Positions 1 to 9,051 are shown, counted from the first letter of the stretch. The stretch: DNA of 64,000 nucleotides from Paenibacillus vietnamensis (GCF_020169515.1 NZ_JAHMHW010000001.1:434001-498000), one strand, 5' to 3'. Made by a program: numbers and translations. Notes: generated by a model from the sequence alone, not told the origin.

Positions 1-339
1 GCGTCCGGCTCCAACAACTACGCGCCTTCCAATCCCGATATGATTGCGCGCACGCAGGCGTCCATCGTCCAGTGGCAGCAGGAAAATCCGGATGTGCTTA
101 TCGAAAAGCTGCCGATCGCGCTCATAACCAACTCAGGCTCAGGATTGGATCCTCATATCACACCGCAATCGGCGCTGGTGCAGATATCGCGAATTAGTAA
201 GCTTACGGGGCTTTCGGAAGCCGAGTTAGCGTCGCTCGTAAATGAGTATACGGAGAATCGCGATTTGGGGGTATTTGGCGAGAAGCGAGTTAACGTACTG
301 AAGCTGAATCTGGCTTTGAAAGAGAAGCTGGGGATATAA
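1..339 (+). CDS. kdpC: KdpC, potassium-transporting ATPase subunit C (3' part)
   Basis: The window opens inside this gene; about 112 C-terminal residues remain, read in frame from base 1 to the TAA at 337-339. The motif GSGLDPHITPQSALVQ is the KdpC signature, and the tail with NVLKLNLALKE is typical of the family end. KdpC is the single-span chaperone-like subunit of the high-affinity K+ pump KdpFABC in the cell membrane, where it helps KdpB hydrolyse ATP. The next gene encodes a KdpD-like protein, the expected kdp operon neighbour. kdpA and kdpB should lie just upstream of the window. Confidence 0.95.
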   Translation, partial: ASGSNNYAPSNPDMIARTQASIVQWQQENPDVLIEKLPIALITNSGSGLDPHITPQSALVQISRISKLTGLSEAELASLVNEYTENRDLGVFGEKRVNVLKLNLALKEKLGI

Positions 340-418
340 CGATTTACCTGGCCCTGTCCGTGCAAATGTTGGCGGACGGGGCGATTTGCGTTTCCGTTTT
401 GGGGAGGTGGTATGGATC

Positions 419-2758
419 ATGAACAGTTTTCGGCGAAAGACACCGGAGGAAGTGTTATATTCCATTTCCCGGCTGAAACGCGGCAAGCTTAACATTCTTA
501 TCGGCGCCGTTAGCGGGTCTGGAAAGACGTATCATATGCTTCGTGAAGGACAGGCGTTAAAGAAGCAGGGGATTGATGTCGTCATCTGCGCAGTGTCCAC
601 CCGGCAAAGACCGGAGACAATCGAGCAGATTGGGGACTTGGAACGTGTGCCGAGTATACACTGGTTTGAAAACAGTGTGGAGAAGAAGGACTTGAATCTG
701 GATGGTTTGATTGATCGTAATCCCGAGGTGGTGCTCGTCGACGGCTTGGCGCATCGAAATCGAGAAGGCTCACGCTTTCCGACGAGATGGGACGATATCC
801 AATTTCTGCTCGGTCAAGGCATTAGCGTGATTACTACCGTCAATGTATATGAGCTTGAAGGTGTCACGGAACTGGCAAAAACGTTCGCAGGCGTAAATAC
901 GAAGGAGACGGTCCCGTCGAATGCGCTGGAGCTGGCCGATGAGGTCCGGCTGATCGATGTTTCACCTGAAACAATTCTGCAGCGGTATGCCGATGGTCAT
1001 TTAAGGGGTTGCTTGAATCCGGTCGTGTTCAAACGGGGCAATCTGGCGGTTTTGCGCGAATTGGCGCTGAGGCTAGTGGCCGAAGGGGTTAATGAGTCGC
1101 TCGACAAGCATCGGGAGGAAGCCGGGCTCTTGGGTCCTTCGGGGGCGAGCGAACGCATTCTCGTATCGGCACAGTACCACTGGAACGCATCCATCTATAT
1201 CCGCCGCGGGCAACAGATTGCCAAACGACTGGGCGGTGATTTACTCGTCGTTGCGTTCGTTAATCGGAGGATGCCGCTGACGAAGGAAGCCAAAGCGTTC
1301 AAGCGATCGATCATTCAGCTTGTGGATAAAATTGGCGGAGTATTCCAGGAACAGCCTTTTATATCTCGCCGTACTTTGTCAGGCAAGCTGGTCCGATACG
1401 CACTGGGATATAACGTCACACGCATCGTGATGGGGCATTCCAAGCAATCGCGCTGGCAGGAAATATGGCAAGGCTCTATTGTAAACGATATTTTGGGAAA
1501 AACGAAAAACATCGATATTTTTCTTGTCGCTGACCGAGCTGAGCATGAAGGGGAACGCATTTTGCCGGCCAAAATCGTCGCACCCGTTGCAAGCGACTTG
1601 TACCGCAGGCTCACTTCCCCGGAAGTGGAACAAAAAATCGGTAAAATTCGCAGGGGCAAATTCAAGGTGTATATTGGAGCGGCACCCGGTGTGGGAAAGA
1701 CATACACGATGCTGCGGGAAGGCAATCACCTGTTAAAGAAGGGGATCGATGTCGTCGTCGGGCTGCTGGAAACACATGGCCGGCGTGAAACAGCGGATCA
1801 AGTCGGGCAACTGTCGATTATTGAGCGACGAGCAATTGTTTACCGGGGTACCGAGCTGAAGGAGATGGATACGGAGGCAATTATCCGGAGAAATCCGGAG
1901 GTCGTTCTCATCGATGAGCTGGCCCATACGAATATGCCTGGCAGCAGGTTTAAAAAAAGATATGAAGACGTTTTGGAAATTCTCGATGCGGGCATATCCG
2001 TCATTTCTACCGTCAACGTGCAGCACTTGGAAAGCCTCAACGATGCTGTCGAACAGATCACCGGCATTCGGGTTCGGGAGACGGTTCCGGATGCGATTCT
2101 GCGTTTGGCAGACGAAGTGGAATTGATCGATGTGACTCCTCAGACGCTGCAGCAACGAATGAGAGAAGGCAGGGTGTATGCAATGGAAAAAGTGGAGCAG
2201 GCGCTTAACCACTTTTTCAAAACCGGCAATCTGATTGCTCTTCGCGAGCTGGCGCTGCGGGAAATTGCAGATGATGTTGACGAACGATTAGAAGCTTGGG
2301 AGAGGCGCTCCTCGCTTCGCGGTCCTTTGCGGAGGCAAGAAATGATTTTTGTATGCGTTAATATTGGTCCGAATGCGGAACGGCTAATCCGCCGCGGATT
2401 TCGCATTGCTTTTCGGTTGAAAGCGCCGTGGGTCGTAACGTATGTATGCAACCACGGACAGCCCCGTCTGGGCGAGGAGGAAAAACGGAGAATCGAGGCA
2501 TTGGAAACATTGACGGAGCGATTGGGCGGCAAGTTTGAAGTTGCGATGGGCAAAAAAAACCGGGATATTGCGGTGGTGCTTCGTTCCAAGGCAAAGGAAT
2601 ATCAGGCTTCTCAAATCATTATTGGCCAATCGAAGCGCTCTTGGCGGGAGCGATTGAGGAGGGGGGCTGTTGTCTCGAAGCTGCTTCGATTGACGCGTGA
2701 CACAGATGTGTTGGTGGTGGCTCACTACGATCCTCAAGTTATGATGGATGGAGGATAG
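419..2758 (+). CDS. Tandem KdpD sensor-domain protein lacking a histidine kinase
   Basis: This 779-residue protein has two successive copies of the KdpD N-terminal unit. Each is a P-loop KdpD domain followed by a UspA-like domain. Copy 1 has Walker A GAVSGSGKT at residues 29-37 and a Usp-like region at about 245-385. Copy 2 has GAAPGVGKT at about 420-428 and a Usp-like region at about 641-775. Copy 2 keeps the family motif DELAHTN, whereas copy 1 has DGLAHRN, so it may be degenerate. No membrane segments, HisKA or HATPase regions follow, unlike classical KdpD. ATG 419 is preferred because GGGGAGGTGG ends 8 bases upstream; an in-frame TTG at 386 lacks such a site. By position it probably modulates the Kdp system through ligand or protein binding, not phosphorylation (inference). 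Confidence 0.9.
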   Translation: MNSFRRKTPEEVLYSISRLKRGKLNILIGAVSGSGKTYHMLREGQALKKQGIDVVICAVSTRQRPETIEQIGDLERVPSIHWFENSVEKKDLNLDGLIDRNPEVVLVDGLAHRNREGSRFPTRWDDIQFLLGQGISVITTVNVYELEGVTELAKTFAGVNTKETVPSNALELADEVRLIDVSPETILQRYADGHLRGCLNPVVFKRGNLAVLRELALRLVAEGVNESLDKHREEAGLLGPSGASERILVSAQYHWNASIYIRRGQQIAKRLGGDLLVVAFVNRRMPLTKEAKAFKRSIIQLVDKIGGVFQEQPFISRRTLSGKLVRYALGYNVTRIVMGHSKQSRWQEIWQGSIVNDILGKTKNIDIFLVADRAEHEGERILPAKIVAPVASDLYRRLTSPEVEQKIGKIRRGKFKVYIGAAPGVGKTYTMLREGNHLLKKGIDVVVGLLETHGRRETADQVGQLSIIERRAIVYRGTELKEMDTEAIIRRNPEVVLIDELAHTNMPGSRFKKRYEDVLEILDAGISVISTVNVQHLESLNDAVEQITGIRVRETVPDAILRLADEVELIDVTPQTLQQRMREGRVYAMEKVEQALNHFFKTGNLIALRELALREIADDVDERLEAWERRSSLRGPLRRQEMIFVCVNIGPNAERLIRRGFRIAFRLKAPWVVTYVCNHGQPRLGEEEKRRIEALETLTERLGGKFEVAMGKKNRDIAVVLRSKAKEYQASQIIIGQSKRSWRERLRRGAVVSKLLRLTRDTDVLVVAHYDPQVMMDGG

Positions 2759-2843
2759 AAAAGCTGTATGATGCCCGATGTACAGGATGAGTGATTACAC
2801 CCATAGATTCAATGTCATGTACCATGCTAAAATTTTAGTAAAT

Positions 2844-2857
2844 TGGAAGCGCTTTTA
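2844..2857 (+). promoter_or_regulatory. Possible cre box (CcpA site) before pectate lyase
   Basis: The sequence TGGAAGCGCTTTTA matches the degenerate cre consensus TGWNANCGNTNWCA at 12 of 14 positions. It lies about 85 bases before the pectate lyase start. Carbon catabolite repression would suit a pectinase, but CcpA binding is inferred only. Confidence 0.45.
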
Positions 2858-2862
2858 AAGGG

Positions 2863-2895
2863 AAGGAGGCGACGATGATAATAGGCGATACATAG
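2863..2895 (+). promoter_or_regulatory. Extra strong Shine-Dalgarno with six-codon leader ORF
   Basis: AAGGAGG at 2863-2869 is followed five bases later by ATG and a six-codon frame that stops at TAG 2893-2895. It lies upstream of the gene's own ribosome site at about 2924-2932. It could be a leader peptide, a ribosome-binding mRNA stabiliser or chance. Confidence 0.3.
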
Positions 2896-2940
2896 CGGGA
2901 TTGCTTTTGGTGCAGGTACTCTTAAAGGAGGGATTTTAAA

Positions 2941-4602
2941 ATGATGAAAATGGTCTTAAGCAGCTTGGTGATGGGAAGTCTATTGGTGACTTCATCATAT
3001 ATTGGTGCAGGAAGTAAAGCAGAGGCAGCAGTGATTTCCTCAATACCTAATACGACTAAGGTTGAACAGAGCTATAATACCAGCTTTTTATCCGTTCCCG
3101 GCTACGCTTCTATAGGAGTAAAGGATAGAAGCAGTTATGTGGGAACCTCTTATTATCGTACAGTTAGTAATGGAAGAGAGTTTTTACAGGCCATTCTGGA
3201 TGCGGGTAACGGTACGGTTAAAGTCATTGAAGTTACGGATCATATTGACTTAGGCTGGACTGAATTAGCTCTGGATTCGACTGAAAGATCACAGTATAGC
3301 TTCATTACAAATTACCCGAAACCGGCAAACGGATTCACGAATCCGCTGTTAATCGCTTCCGGAGTATCCAAATTAAACATTTCAAATGTAGACGGGTTAA
3401 CCATCTTCTCAGCATCAGGCAAGACCATCAAGCATGCGGAAATAAAACTGCAGGGTTCATCTAACGACATTGTCATAAGGAATCTCAAATTTGATGAAAT
3501 GTGGCAATGGGACGACTCGGGAAAGCATAAAGAGGTAGGCTGGTCTTTTATCAAGGTGAATGGCGCTAACCATGTATGGATAGACCACTGTACGTTTTCT
3601 ATAGCGGCAGATGGAATGATTGACATGGAAAACGGTGCATCCAATGTAACGTTTTCTTGGAATGAATTCGGATTAGAAGCAACTGAAAATCCGGATGAGG
3701 GCAGTTCGATTTATCAGTCCATCGAATTTATGGAGCAAAAATATACAGCAGGCGAATTGGATCCGGCAACCAGCGTTTACTACAAAATGCGTAACGAGGG
3801 CGCTACCAAAAATCAGATTATGGCTTATGCTGCCTATCACTCTAAAGTTCATTTGGTAGGCTCCGGCGATAAGGATTATACGAATTATATTAGTCCTGCC
3901 GGAGTTGAGGTCAAGGATGGAAATCAAAGGCTTCGATTGACCATGGCGTATAATCGTTATACGAATGTTGGACAACGTTTGCCGATGATTCGTCAAGGAA
4001 CCGGCCATTTATTTAATAATTATTTTGATAATTCGACGCATCAGAATGTAATGGACAGTGTATACGCGATCTCAAAATATGGCGGTGATACATTAGCGCG
4101 CGGAGTGAATGCAAGAAATGGCGCTTCGATAGCAGCAGATACAAATGTTTATAATGCGATTAAGGAACCGCTGATCGGTGCGGAACGTCAAGGTGACGAT
4201 ACAGGAAATATGAGTGCACCTTTTAGTGAGTTATTTAAAGATGCGATTAACCATAGTTTGATTGTAAATTCAAAAGTAACAAATAGCAGCGGAACTTATA
4301 TAGGAAGCAGCTGGGATAATAATGGCGATAATTTGTTTACCAAGGGCTTCAAGTGGTATGACAAATCATCGATCGGTAATTGGGCCTGGTCTTCACATAT
4401 CGTCGGAGTCGAATTTATGAGTAAAACGAACCCGCCAAGCACACCGTTTACTTTCACCTATGATTACAATGAGCAATTGCCTTATGCGTATAAAACCGTT
4501 CCGCTAAACAGCGTAGTACCGACAGTAGCAAAATACGCCGGCATATCGAAAAAGGTGGATTTCAGTGCTGCTGACTGGTTAAAAACGAACTATATTTATT
4601 AA
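2941..4602 (+). CDS. Secreted pectate lyase, polysaccharide lyase family 1
   Basis: This 553-residue protein starts with a signal peptide (hydrophobic core, then a likely cut near residue 30 after AEA). The parallel beta-helix PL1 signatures are visible: WIDHCTFS near residue 214, followed by DGMIDMENGASNVTFSWN, and QRLPMIR near residue 346, which fits the catalytic RxPxxR pattern. The enzyme should cleave polygalacturonate by beta-elimination outside the cell. The start has a good AAAGGAGGG site. The gene stands alone between the kdp genes and a terminator. Length is somewhat above the usual 350-450 residues because of extra loops and a C-terminal extension. Substrate preference cannot be read from sequence. 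Confidence 0.92.
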   Translation: MMKMVLSSLVMGSLLVTSSYIGAGSKAEAAVISSIPNTTKVEQSYNTSFLSVPGYASIGVKDRSSYVGTSYYRTVSNGREFLQAILDAGNGTVKVIEVTDHIDLGWTELALDSTERSQYSFITNYPKPANGFTNPLLIASGVSKLNISNVDGLTIFSASGKTIKHAEIKLQGSSNDIVIRNLKFDEMWQWDDSGKHKEVGWSFIKVNGANHVWIDHCTFSIAADGMIDMENGASNVTFSWNEFGLEATENPDEGSSIYQSIEFMEQKYTAGELDPATSVYYKMRNEGATKNQIMAYAAYHSKVHLVGSGDKDYTNYISPAGVEVKDGNQRLRLTMAYNRYTNVGQRLPMIRQGTGHLFNNYFDNSTHQNVMDSVYAISKYGGDTLARGVNARNGASIAADTNVYNAIKEPLIGAERQGDDTGNMSAPFSELFKDAINHSLIVNSKVTNSSGTYIGSSWDNNGDNLFTKGFKWYDKSSIGNWAWSSHIVGVEFMSKTNPPSTPFTFTYDYNEQLPYAYKTVPLNSVVPTVAKYAGISKKVDFSAADWLKTNYIY

Positions 4603-4621
4603 TTCTTAAAATGATAATACA

Positions 4622-4655
4622 AAGACCCCGCTGAAACAGGAACGCGGGGTCTTCC
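4622..4655. terminator. Bidirectional intrinsic terminator
   Basis: A 10-bp perfect stem (AAGACCCCGC with GCGGGGTCTT) lies 20 bases after the pectate lyase stop. The tail is modestly T-rich on each strand. Confidence 0.75.
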
Positions 4656-4737
4656 TCTATGCATTCTCGCTCGCGCAACCGGTACTTCGGACCAGTCGTA
4701 TTTTAATTTCTAGACGGAGTCTAATCGGACGAGATTG

Positions 4738-5817
4738 TCAACGGGCTAGTACACGCCGCACACCTGGAGCAACTTTGGCAGCAAGCAATTCAATCGCCTT
4801 CGCAACTGTAGTGTAAGGCATCCCGCCGATATCGATCTGCATCATGAACCGGTTATGCCTGAACAACTCATGCTGATGCAAGATTTTCTCTATCACTTGC
4901 TGGGGGCTGCCTACGGCAAGTACAGTTGTCGGATCGGCTAATTGCTCAAATTCAGCGGGAGACATTCTTCCCCTTCCCGTACGCCGACCCATAAATTGTT
5001 CCAAATAACTGCTGTAAAACGGATAATATCCGTTCAGTGCCTGCTCGGAGGTTTCTGCTACATAGCCGTGGCTAGAGACGGCTACCCTAAGTTGGGACGG
5101 ATCATGCCCGGCTTGTTCGCCGGCTTGCCGATACAAATCGACAAGGTGCTTCGCCCGCTCAGGCGCCCCACCGAGAAGAGCAAGATTCATGCCGAGGCCG
5201 AGCCGGCCTGCATTTACGGCGCTTTCCGCGGTTCCTCCGACGCCGATCCATACCGGCAATTCGGATTGGGCAGGGCGCGGAGCGATTTCCAGGTTGTTTA
5301 AAGGGCTGCGGAACCGCCCGCTCCATGTGATCCTCTCCCTCTTGCCGAGCTTCATGAGCAGATCTATTTTTTCTGCGAACAGGTTCTGATAATCATCGAG
5401 ATCATAGCCGAACAGCGGGAAGGAGTCCACGAACGCTCCGCGCCCAGCAATCATTTCGGCACGTCCCCCGGACAGCAAATCTACAGTGGCAAAATCCTCG
5501 AACAGCCGTACCGGATCTACTGTGCTCAGTACCGTGGTCGCGCTGGTCAACCTGATTTTATCGGTTGCTTGAGCGATGGCGGCAAGTACTACCGGAGTGG
5601 AGGATACCGCAAATTCCAACGTGTGATGCTCGCCGACGCCGAAGATGTCAAGCCCTGCTTCTTCGGCAAGCTTGGCGGCATCGATGATTTCCCGGAGCCG
5701 CTGCCGGGCGCTTACCGCTGCGCCTCCATGCGGATGGGGAACCAAATCCCCGAACGTATATAGACCGATCTCAAAGCGGGGTGGTTCGCTTTCTAATTTT
5801 TTTGATGGATAAATCAT
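4738..5817 (-). CDS. LLM-class flavin-dependent oxidoreductase
   Basis: The 359-residue product has the luciferase-like TIM-barrel pattern: an N-terminal RFEIGLYTFGD strand, EEAGLDIFGVGEHH, then LTSATTVLSTVDPVRLFEDFATVDLLSGGRAE split over adjacent strands. These proteins use reduced flavin, often F420 or FMN, for monooxygenation or dehydrogenation; the substrate is unknown. A ribosome site AGGTG precedes ATG 5817. It lies 27 bases downstream of the DoxX gene on the same strand, so the two are likely an operon. The divergent HxlR regulator beyond DoxX is the probable controller. Confidence 0.85.
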   Translation of the reverse strand: MIYPSKKLESEPPRFEIGLYTFGDLVPHPHGGAAVSARQRLREIIDAAKLAEEAGLDIFGVGEHHTLEFAVSSTPVVLAAIAQATDKIRLTSATTVLSTVDPVRLFEDFATVDLLSGGRAEMIAGRGAFVDSFPLFGYDLDDYQNLFAEKIDLLMKLGKRERITWSGRFRSPLNNLEIAPRPAQSELPVWIGVGGTAESAVNAGRLGLGMNLALLGGAPERAKHLVDLYRQAGEQAGHDPSQLRVAVSSHGYVAETSEQALNGYYPFYSSYLEQFMGRRTGRGRMSPAEFEQLADPTTVLAVGSPQQVIEKILHQHELFRHNRFMMQIDIGGMPYTTVAKAIELLAAKVAPGVRRVLAR

Positions 5818-5844
5818 TTGAACACCTGCTTTTTTCTAAAATTT

Positions 5845-6219
5845 TTAGTACGTTGAGAAAGGATGTAGCAATCCGTCCAAATGAATGAATATAAGGATGA
5901 TGGATATGATGGCAAGTACGAAGGCTGGAATTGCTTTTCCAATCGGGTCACCGGCCTTTAAATGCGCAAGGAATGCCACCAGCATCGTAACGCTGAGCCA
6001 TACTCCGGCCCACGCGGCCGCTCCTGGAAACCAGAAGCCGATAATAAGTCCTGCGACCCCTGCGAATTGAACGATGGCCGTGACGCTTCGGAACCACTGC
6101 GGCAGACCAAGATACTTGAACGCTTCTACTTGAAATACAGCCCCGACGAGCATGCTTCCGCCAGTCATGGCGAACACAAGTATCAGCAGAATTTGAATAA
6201 ATATGGAAAGAATGTACAT
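5845..6219 (-). CDS. DoxX family membrane protein
   Basis: This 124-residue protein has four predicted hydrophobic segments and the DoxX/DoxD-like layout, with FAMTGGSMLVGA near the start and a central FAGVAGLIIGFW. Family members are small membrane proteins often linked to quinone or thiol redox reactions, but their biochemical role is mostly unproved. A strong AAGGAGG site precedes ATG 6219. It is the first gene of a two-gene minus-strand operon with the flavin oxidoreductase and diverges from an HxlR regulator. Confidence 0.85.
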   Translation of the reverse strand: MYILSIFIQILLILVFAMTGGSMLVGAVFQVEAFKYLGLPQWFRSVTAIVQFAGVAGLIIGFWFPGAAAWAGVWLSVTMLVAFLAHLKAGDPIGKAIPAFVLAIISIILIFIHLDGLLHPFSTY

Positions 6220-6271
6220 TATGAAACCTCCTTCTTGTTTTTTGTTTCTGCAAGTATTAGTATGTCAATAA

Positions 6272-6326
6272 GGTATCAATATAGGAAGTAGGCACTAATT
6301 TGTGTCGTAGTATCCTTCGCGATACC
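6272..6326. promoter_or_regulatory. Divergent regulatory region with GGTATC/GATACC repeats
   Basis: The 127-base gap between doxX and the HxlR gene carries GGTATC at 6272-6277 and the inverted GATACC at 6321-6326, with a shorter GTATC at 6310-6314 pairing with GATAC at 6321-6325. HxlR proteins bind inverted repeats in such divergent promoters, so these are candidate operators. Confidence 0.35.
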
Positions 6327-6346
6327 ATGGAAGGAGCGAGCTTACA

Positions 6347-6706
6347 ATGAAATCCGAATTGGATTCCTGCAGGGTTGAACCGGCACTAGAAGTTCTAGTC
6401 GGTAGATGGAAGCTTTCCATTCTGTATTTTCTTTTTCACGGGACCAAACGATTTAGCGAATTGCAGAAAGGGATCCCCAGCATTACGAAGAAGATGCTGA
6501 CCTCACAATTGCGGGAATTGGAGGAGCAGCACATTATCCGGCGAGTCGTCTATCCGGTCGTTCCTCCCAAGGTGGAGTATTCGATGACCGAATACGGCAA
6601 AACCTTGGAGCCCATATTAGAGCTAATGCATAAGTGGGGAAGCGACCATGTCAAGTATATGCAATTAAACAGGAATAGCCAGGTAACGAACAACGTAATG
6701 GAATAA
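6347..6706 (+). CDS. HxlR-type winged-helix transcriptional regulator
   Basis: The 119-residue protein opens with CRVEPALEVLVGRWK and continues with RFSELQKGIPSITKKMLT, the diagnostic HxlR winged-helix pattern including the conserved N-terminal Cys (residue 8) that in some relatives senses electrophiles or oxidants. It probably represses or activates the divergent doxX/oxidoreductase pair and perhaps the azoreductase downstream on the opposite strand. AAGGAGCG provides the ribosome site. Family assignment is clear; the inducer is unknown. Confidence 0.92.
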   Translation: MKSELDSCRVEPALEVLVGRWKLSILYFLFHGTKRFSELQKGIPSITKKMLTSQLRELEEQHIIRRVVYPVVPPKVEYSMTEYGKTLEPILELMHKWGSDHVKYMQLNRNSQVTNNVME

Positions 6707-6710
6707 AATA

Positions 6711-6750
6711 AAATGCAGCCGCTATCCTTGGAGAGATCGGCTGCATTTTT
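6711..6750. terminator. Bidirectional terminator between hxlR-type gene and azoR
   Basis: An 11-bp perfect stem (AAATGCAGCCG with CGGCTGCATTT) is followed by T5 on the plus strand and has a matching A-rich 5' flank, so it serves both convergent genes. Confidence 0.85.
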
Positions 6751-6759
6751 AGTTTCGTT

Positions 6760-7386
6760 TTAGAAATTTACTCCGGCTGCAGCAGTTTCCTTCAAGCCGC
6801 TCTCGATAATTTCCGATGCACGATCTCCGTACTGAGCATGCCCTTCAATCACAACGACCTCAGAGGGTTGAATTCCCCAAAATCCAAGAATCGTTTTCAT
6901 ATATCTTAATGCCATTTCCATCGGTTCCATCGGCTCCAGCGAATAGTCACCCCCGCGTGCGGTCAGTAAAGCAACTTTTTTGTCTCCGGCCAGACCGACC
7001 ACGCCTTCCGCGGTATATTTGAAGGTTTTTCCAGGCTGTGTAAGATAAGAAATATAGGTGATGAGCGGAGCCGGTACCGTAAAGTTCCACATCGGGAAAG
7101 CAAAGACGATTTTATCCGACGAGAGAAACTGATCCAAATAAAATTGAACATTCGAAGCGGCTGTTTTCTCTTCCGGCGTCGGATCGATACCTTTTGATTC
7201 CTTATAGAGACCGGTAAGCGCCGAGTTTCCATAATAGGGAAGGTCAAGGCTGTAGAGATCCAGTTCCGTAATGATATCGTTTGGATTTACTTCTTTATAA
7301 CTGGCCAAAAAGGTGTCGTACATCTGATTGCTGATCGCCGCATCTGAAGGGCGGTCGTTTGATTTTATAAATAATACGTTTGCCAT
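6760..7386 (-). CDS. azoR: FMN-dependent NADH:quinone oxidoreductase/azoreductase
   Basis: The 208-residue protein has the flavodoxin-like AzoR fold: an FMN phosphate loop after VLFIKSNDRP, then FAFPMWNFTVPAPL and LLTARGGDYS, all AzoR hallmarks. Family members reduce quinones and azo dyes with two electrons from NADH in the cytosol and protect against thiol-reactive quinones. ATG 7386 is chosen because AGAGGAA precedes it; an upstream in-frame start adds only six residues. The cluster with an HxlR regulator, DoxX and a flavin oxidoreductase suggests an electrophile or quinone stress group. Confidence 0.9.
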   Translation of the reverse strand: MANVLFIKSNDRPSDAAISNQMYDTFLASYKEVNPNDIITELDLYSLDLPYYGNSALTGLYKESKGIDPTPEEKTAASNVQFYLDQFLSSDKIVFAFPMWNFTVPAPLITYISYLTQPGKTFKYTAEGVVGLAGDKKVALLTARGGDYSLEPMEPMEMALRYMKTILGFWGIQPSEVVVIEGHAQYGDRASEIIESGLKETAAAGVNF

Positions 7387-7596
7387 GATGAATTTTCCTC
7401 TCAAATGAATTCAAGCCGATGAATCGATGCCGACCTTTCCGGACAGGTCGTAAAGCGATTCCGAGCCCGTTGAGCTTACCGTTTAGACGCTTCGTATTTC
7501 AGCATCTTCATACGCCATTATGCAGTTGAATTCGTTTTTTGAGAAGTAGTTACATTTTTATGCCCAGGTAACAAAGAAGTAACCCCGAATGAATAT

Positions 7597-9051
7597 TTGG
7601 CGCGAAGGGAATCCTCTAGAAAAAAAGGGGTGCTTTATTTGGACTTGCCATTACAAAATATACCTAAAATGATTGAGGCAAAAATGAGCGGCAGTCCCGA
7701 TCTTGTCATGAAAACGTATATCGTACAAGATCGATGGGAAGTCACCTGCTTATATTTGTCTACATTAGCAAACAAAATGTTAGTAGATGAGCTGGTTATC
7801 TCCGAAATTGTTTCGCCGCATCGACTGCAAGAATATGATCAGGAGCCTATTGAATGGTTGTTGTCAGCGTTTAAACAAGCTGAGGTCAAGAAAGTGATTG
7901 GGCCGGAAGCCTGCATGAAAGAATTGTTAGATGGCCAATGTCTCGTTATCCCGCCGGGAATGGCCGCAGTATCCTTAGAGGTTCGCAGGCAAGAGCAGCG
8001 CAGCGTGGCCGAACCTGAAATAGAGGCCGTAGTAAGAGGACCGCGCGAAGGTTTTGTGGAGGATTGGTCGCGCAATATTTCTCTGATTCGCAAACGATTA
8101 AAAAATGAGAATTTGGTTATCGAGAAAATGACGATCGGTACGGAAAGCCATACAACGGTTTGCTTATTATACATGCGCGGAATCGCTCAACAAGGCTTAA
8201 TTAACGAATTCCGTACAAGATTGGAAGCGATTCAAACGGATAGCATTCTTGAAAGTGCCTATATTGAAGAATATATCCAAGACAAAGCCATGACTCCTTT
8301 TCCGCAATTCGCGGCTTCGGAAAGACCCGATGCCATCGCTGCAAAATTGCTGGAGGGACAAGCTGCTGTCATTACGGACGGCACACCTATCGTTCTGGTT
8401 GGTCCGGCCACTTTTTTTCAGATGTTTTCTGCGCCCGAAGATTATTACCAGCGGGCAGACATTGCCACATTAATGCGCTTGCTTCGAATGCTTGCTTTTT
8501 TAATTTCCGTTTTTACGCCTGCCTTGTATATTTCTGTAGCGAGTTACCACCAGGAGCTGCTCCCATCATCCATGTTGGCTAACCTTGCGTCGCAACGGGA
8601 AGGAGTGCCATTTCCCGGTTTTGTTGAAGCATTCGGCATGCTAATCGTGTTCGAAATCATGCGGGAAGCGGGACTGCGAATGCCTCGAATTGCAGGTCAA
8701 GCGATTTCGATCGTCGGGGCATTGGTTCTGGGACAAGCCGCGGTAGAGGCGGGCCTCATTTCGGCAGCAATGGTTATCGTGGTGTCGCTGACGGCCATCT
8801 CAAACTTTGTCGCTCCGTCTTACGGTTTCGGCATCGCCCAACGGATCATTCAGTTTGCCTTTATGGTTTTGGCCGGGATACTGGGCTTTTTCGGAGTCAT
8901 GTGCGGCGTTTTCTTTCTCTTGGTACACTTGGTATCGCTCGAACCCTTCGGCTTTCCTTACTTTGCGCCTCTGGCGCCCTTAAGGCTGAGGAAGTGGACA
9001 GACACCTTTATCCGTATTCCCCGGCCTTTCATGAAACAAAATCAGAAATGA
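7597..9051 (+). CDS. Spore germination protein, GerA family A subunit
   Basis: The 484-residue product has the GerA-type soluble N-terminal half and a membrane half starting near residue 290. Diagnostic text includes EGVPFPGFVEAFGM and REAGLRMPRIAGQAISIVG. It forms, with the next two genes, a nutrient germinant receptor in the spore inner membrane. The exact start is uncertain: TTG 7597 gives the longest frame, GTG 7630 is an alternative, and neither has a strong ribosome site. It ends 23 bases before the GerC-type gene. The order A, C, B differs from B. subtilis gerA (A, B, C) and is common in related spore formers. Confidence 0.93.
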   Translation: MARRESSRKKGVLYLDLPLQNIPKMIEAKMSGSPDLVMKTYIVQDRWEVTCLYLSTLANKMLVDELVISEIVSPHRLQEYDQEPIEWLLSAFKQAEVKKVIGPEACMKELLDGQCLVIPPGMAAVSLEVRRQEQRSVAEPEIEAVVRGPREGFVEDWSRNISLIRKRLKNENLVIEKMTIGTESHTTVCLLYMRGIAQQGLINEFRTRLEAIQTDSILESAYIEEYIQDKAMTPFPQFAASERPDAIAAKLLEGQAAVITDGTPIVLVGPATFFQMFSAPEDYYQRADIATLMRLLRMLAFLISVFTPALYISVASYHQELLPSSMLANLASQREGVPFPGFVEAFGMLIVFEIMREAGLRMPRIAGQAISIVGALVLGQAAVEAGLISAAMVIVVSLTAISNFVAPSYGFGIAQRIIQFAFMVLAGILGFFGVMCGVFFLLVHLVSLEPFGFPYFAPLAPLRLRKWTDTFIRIPRPFMKQNQK

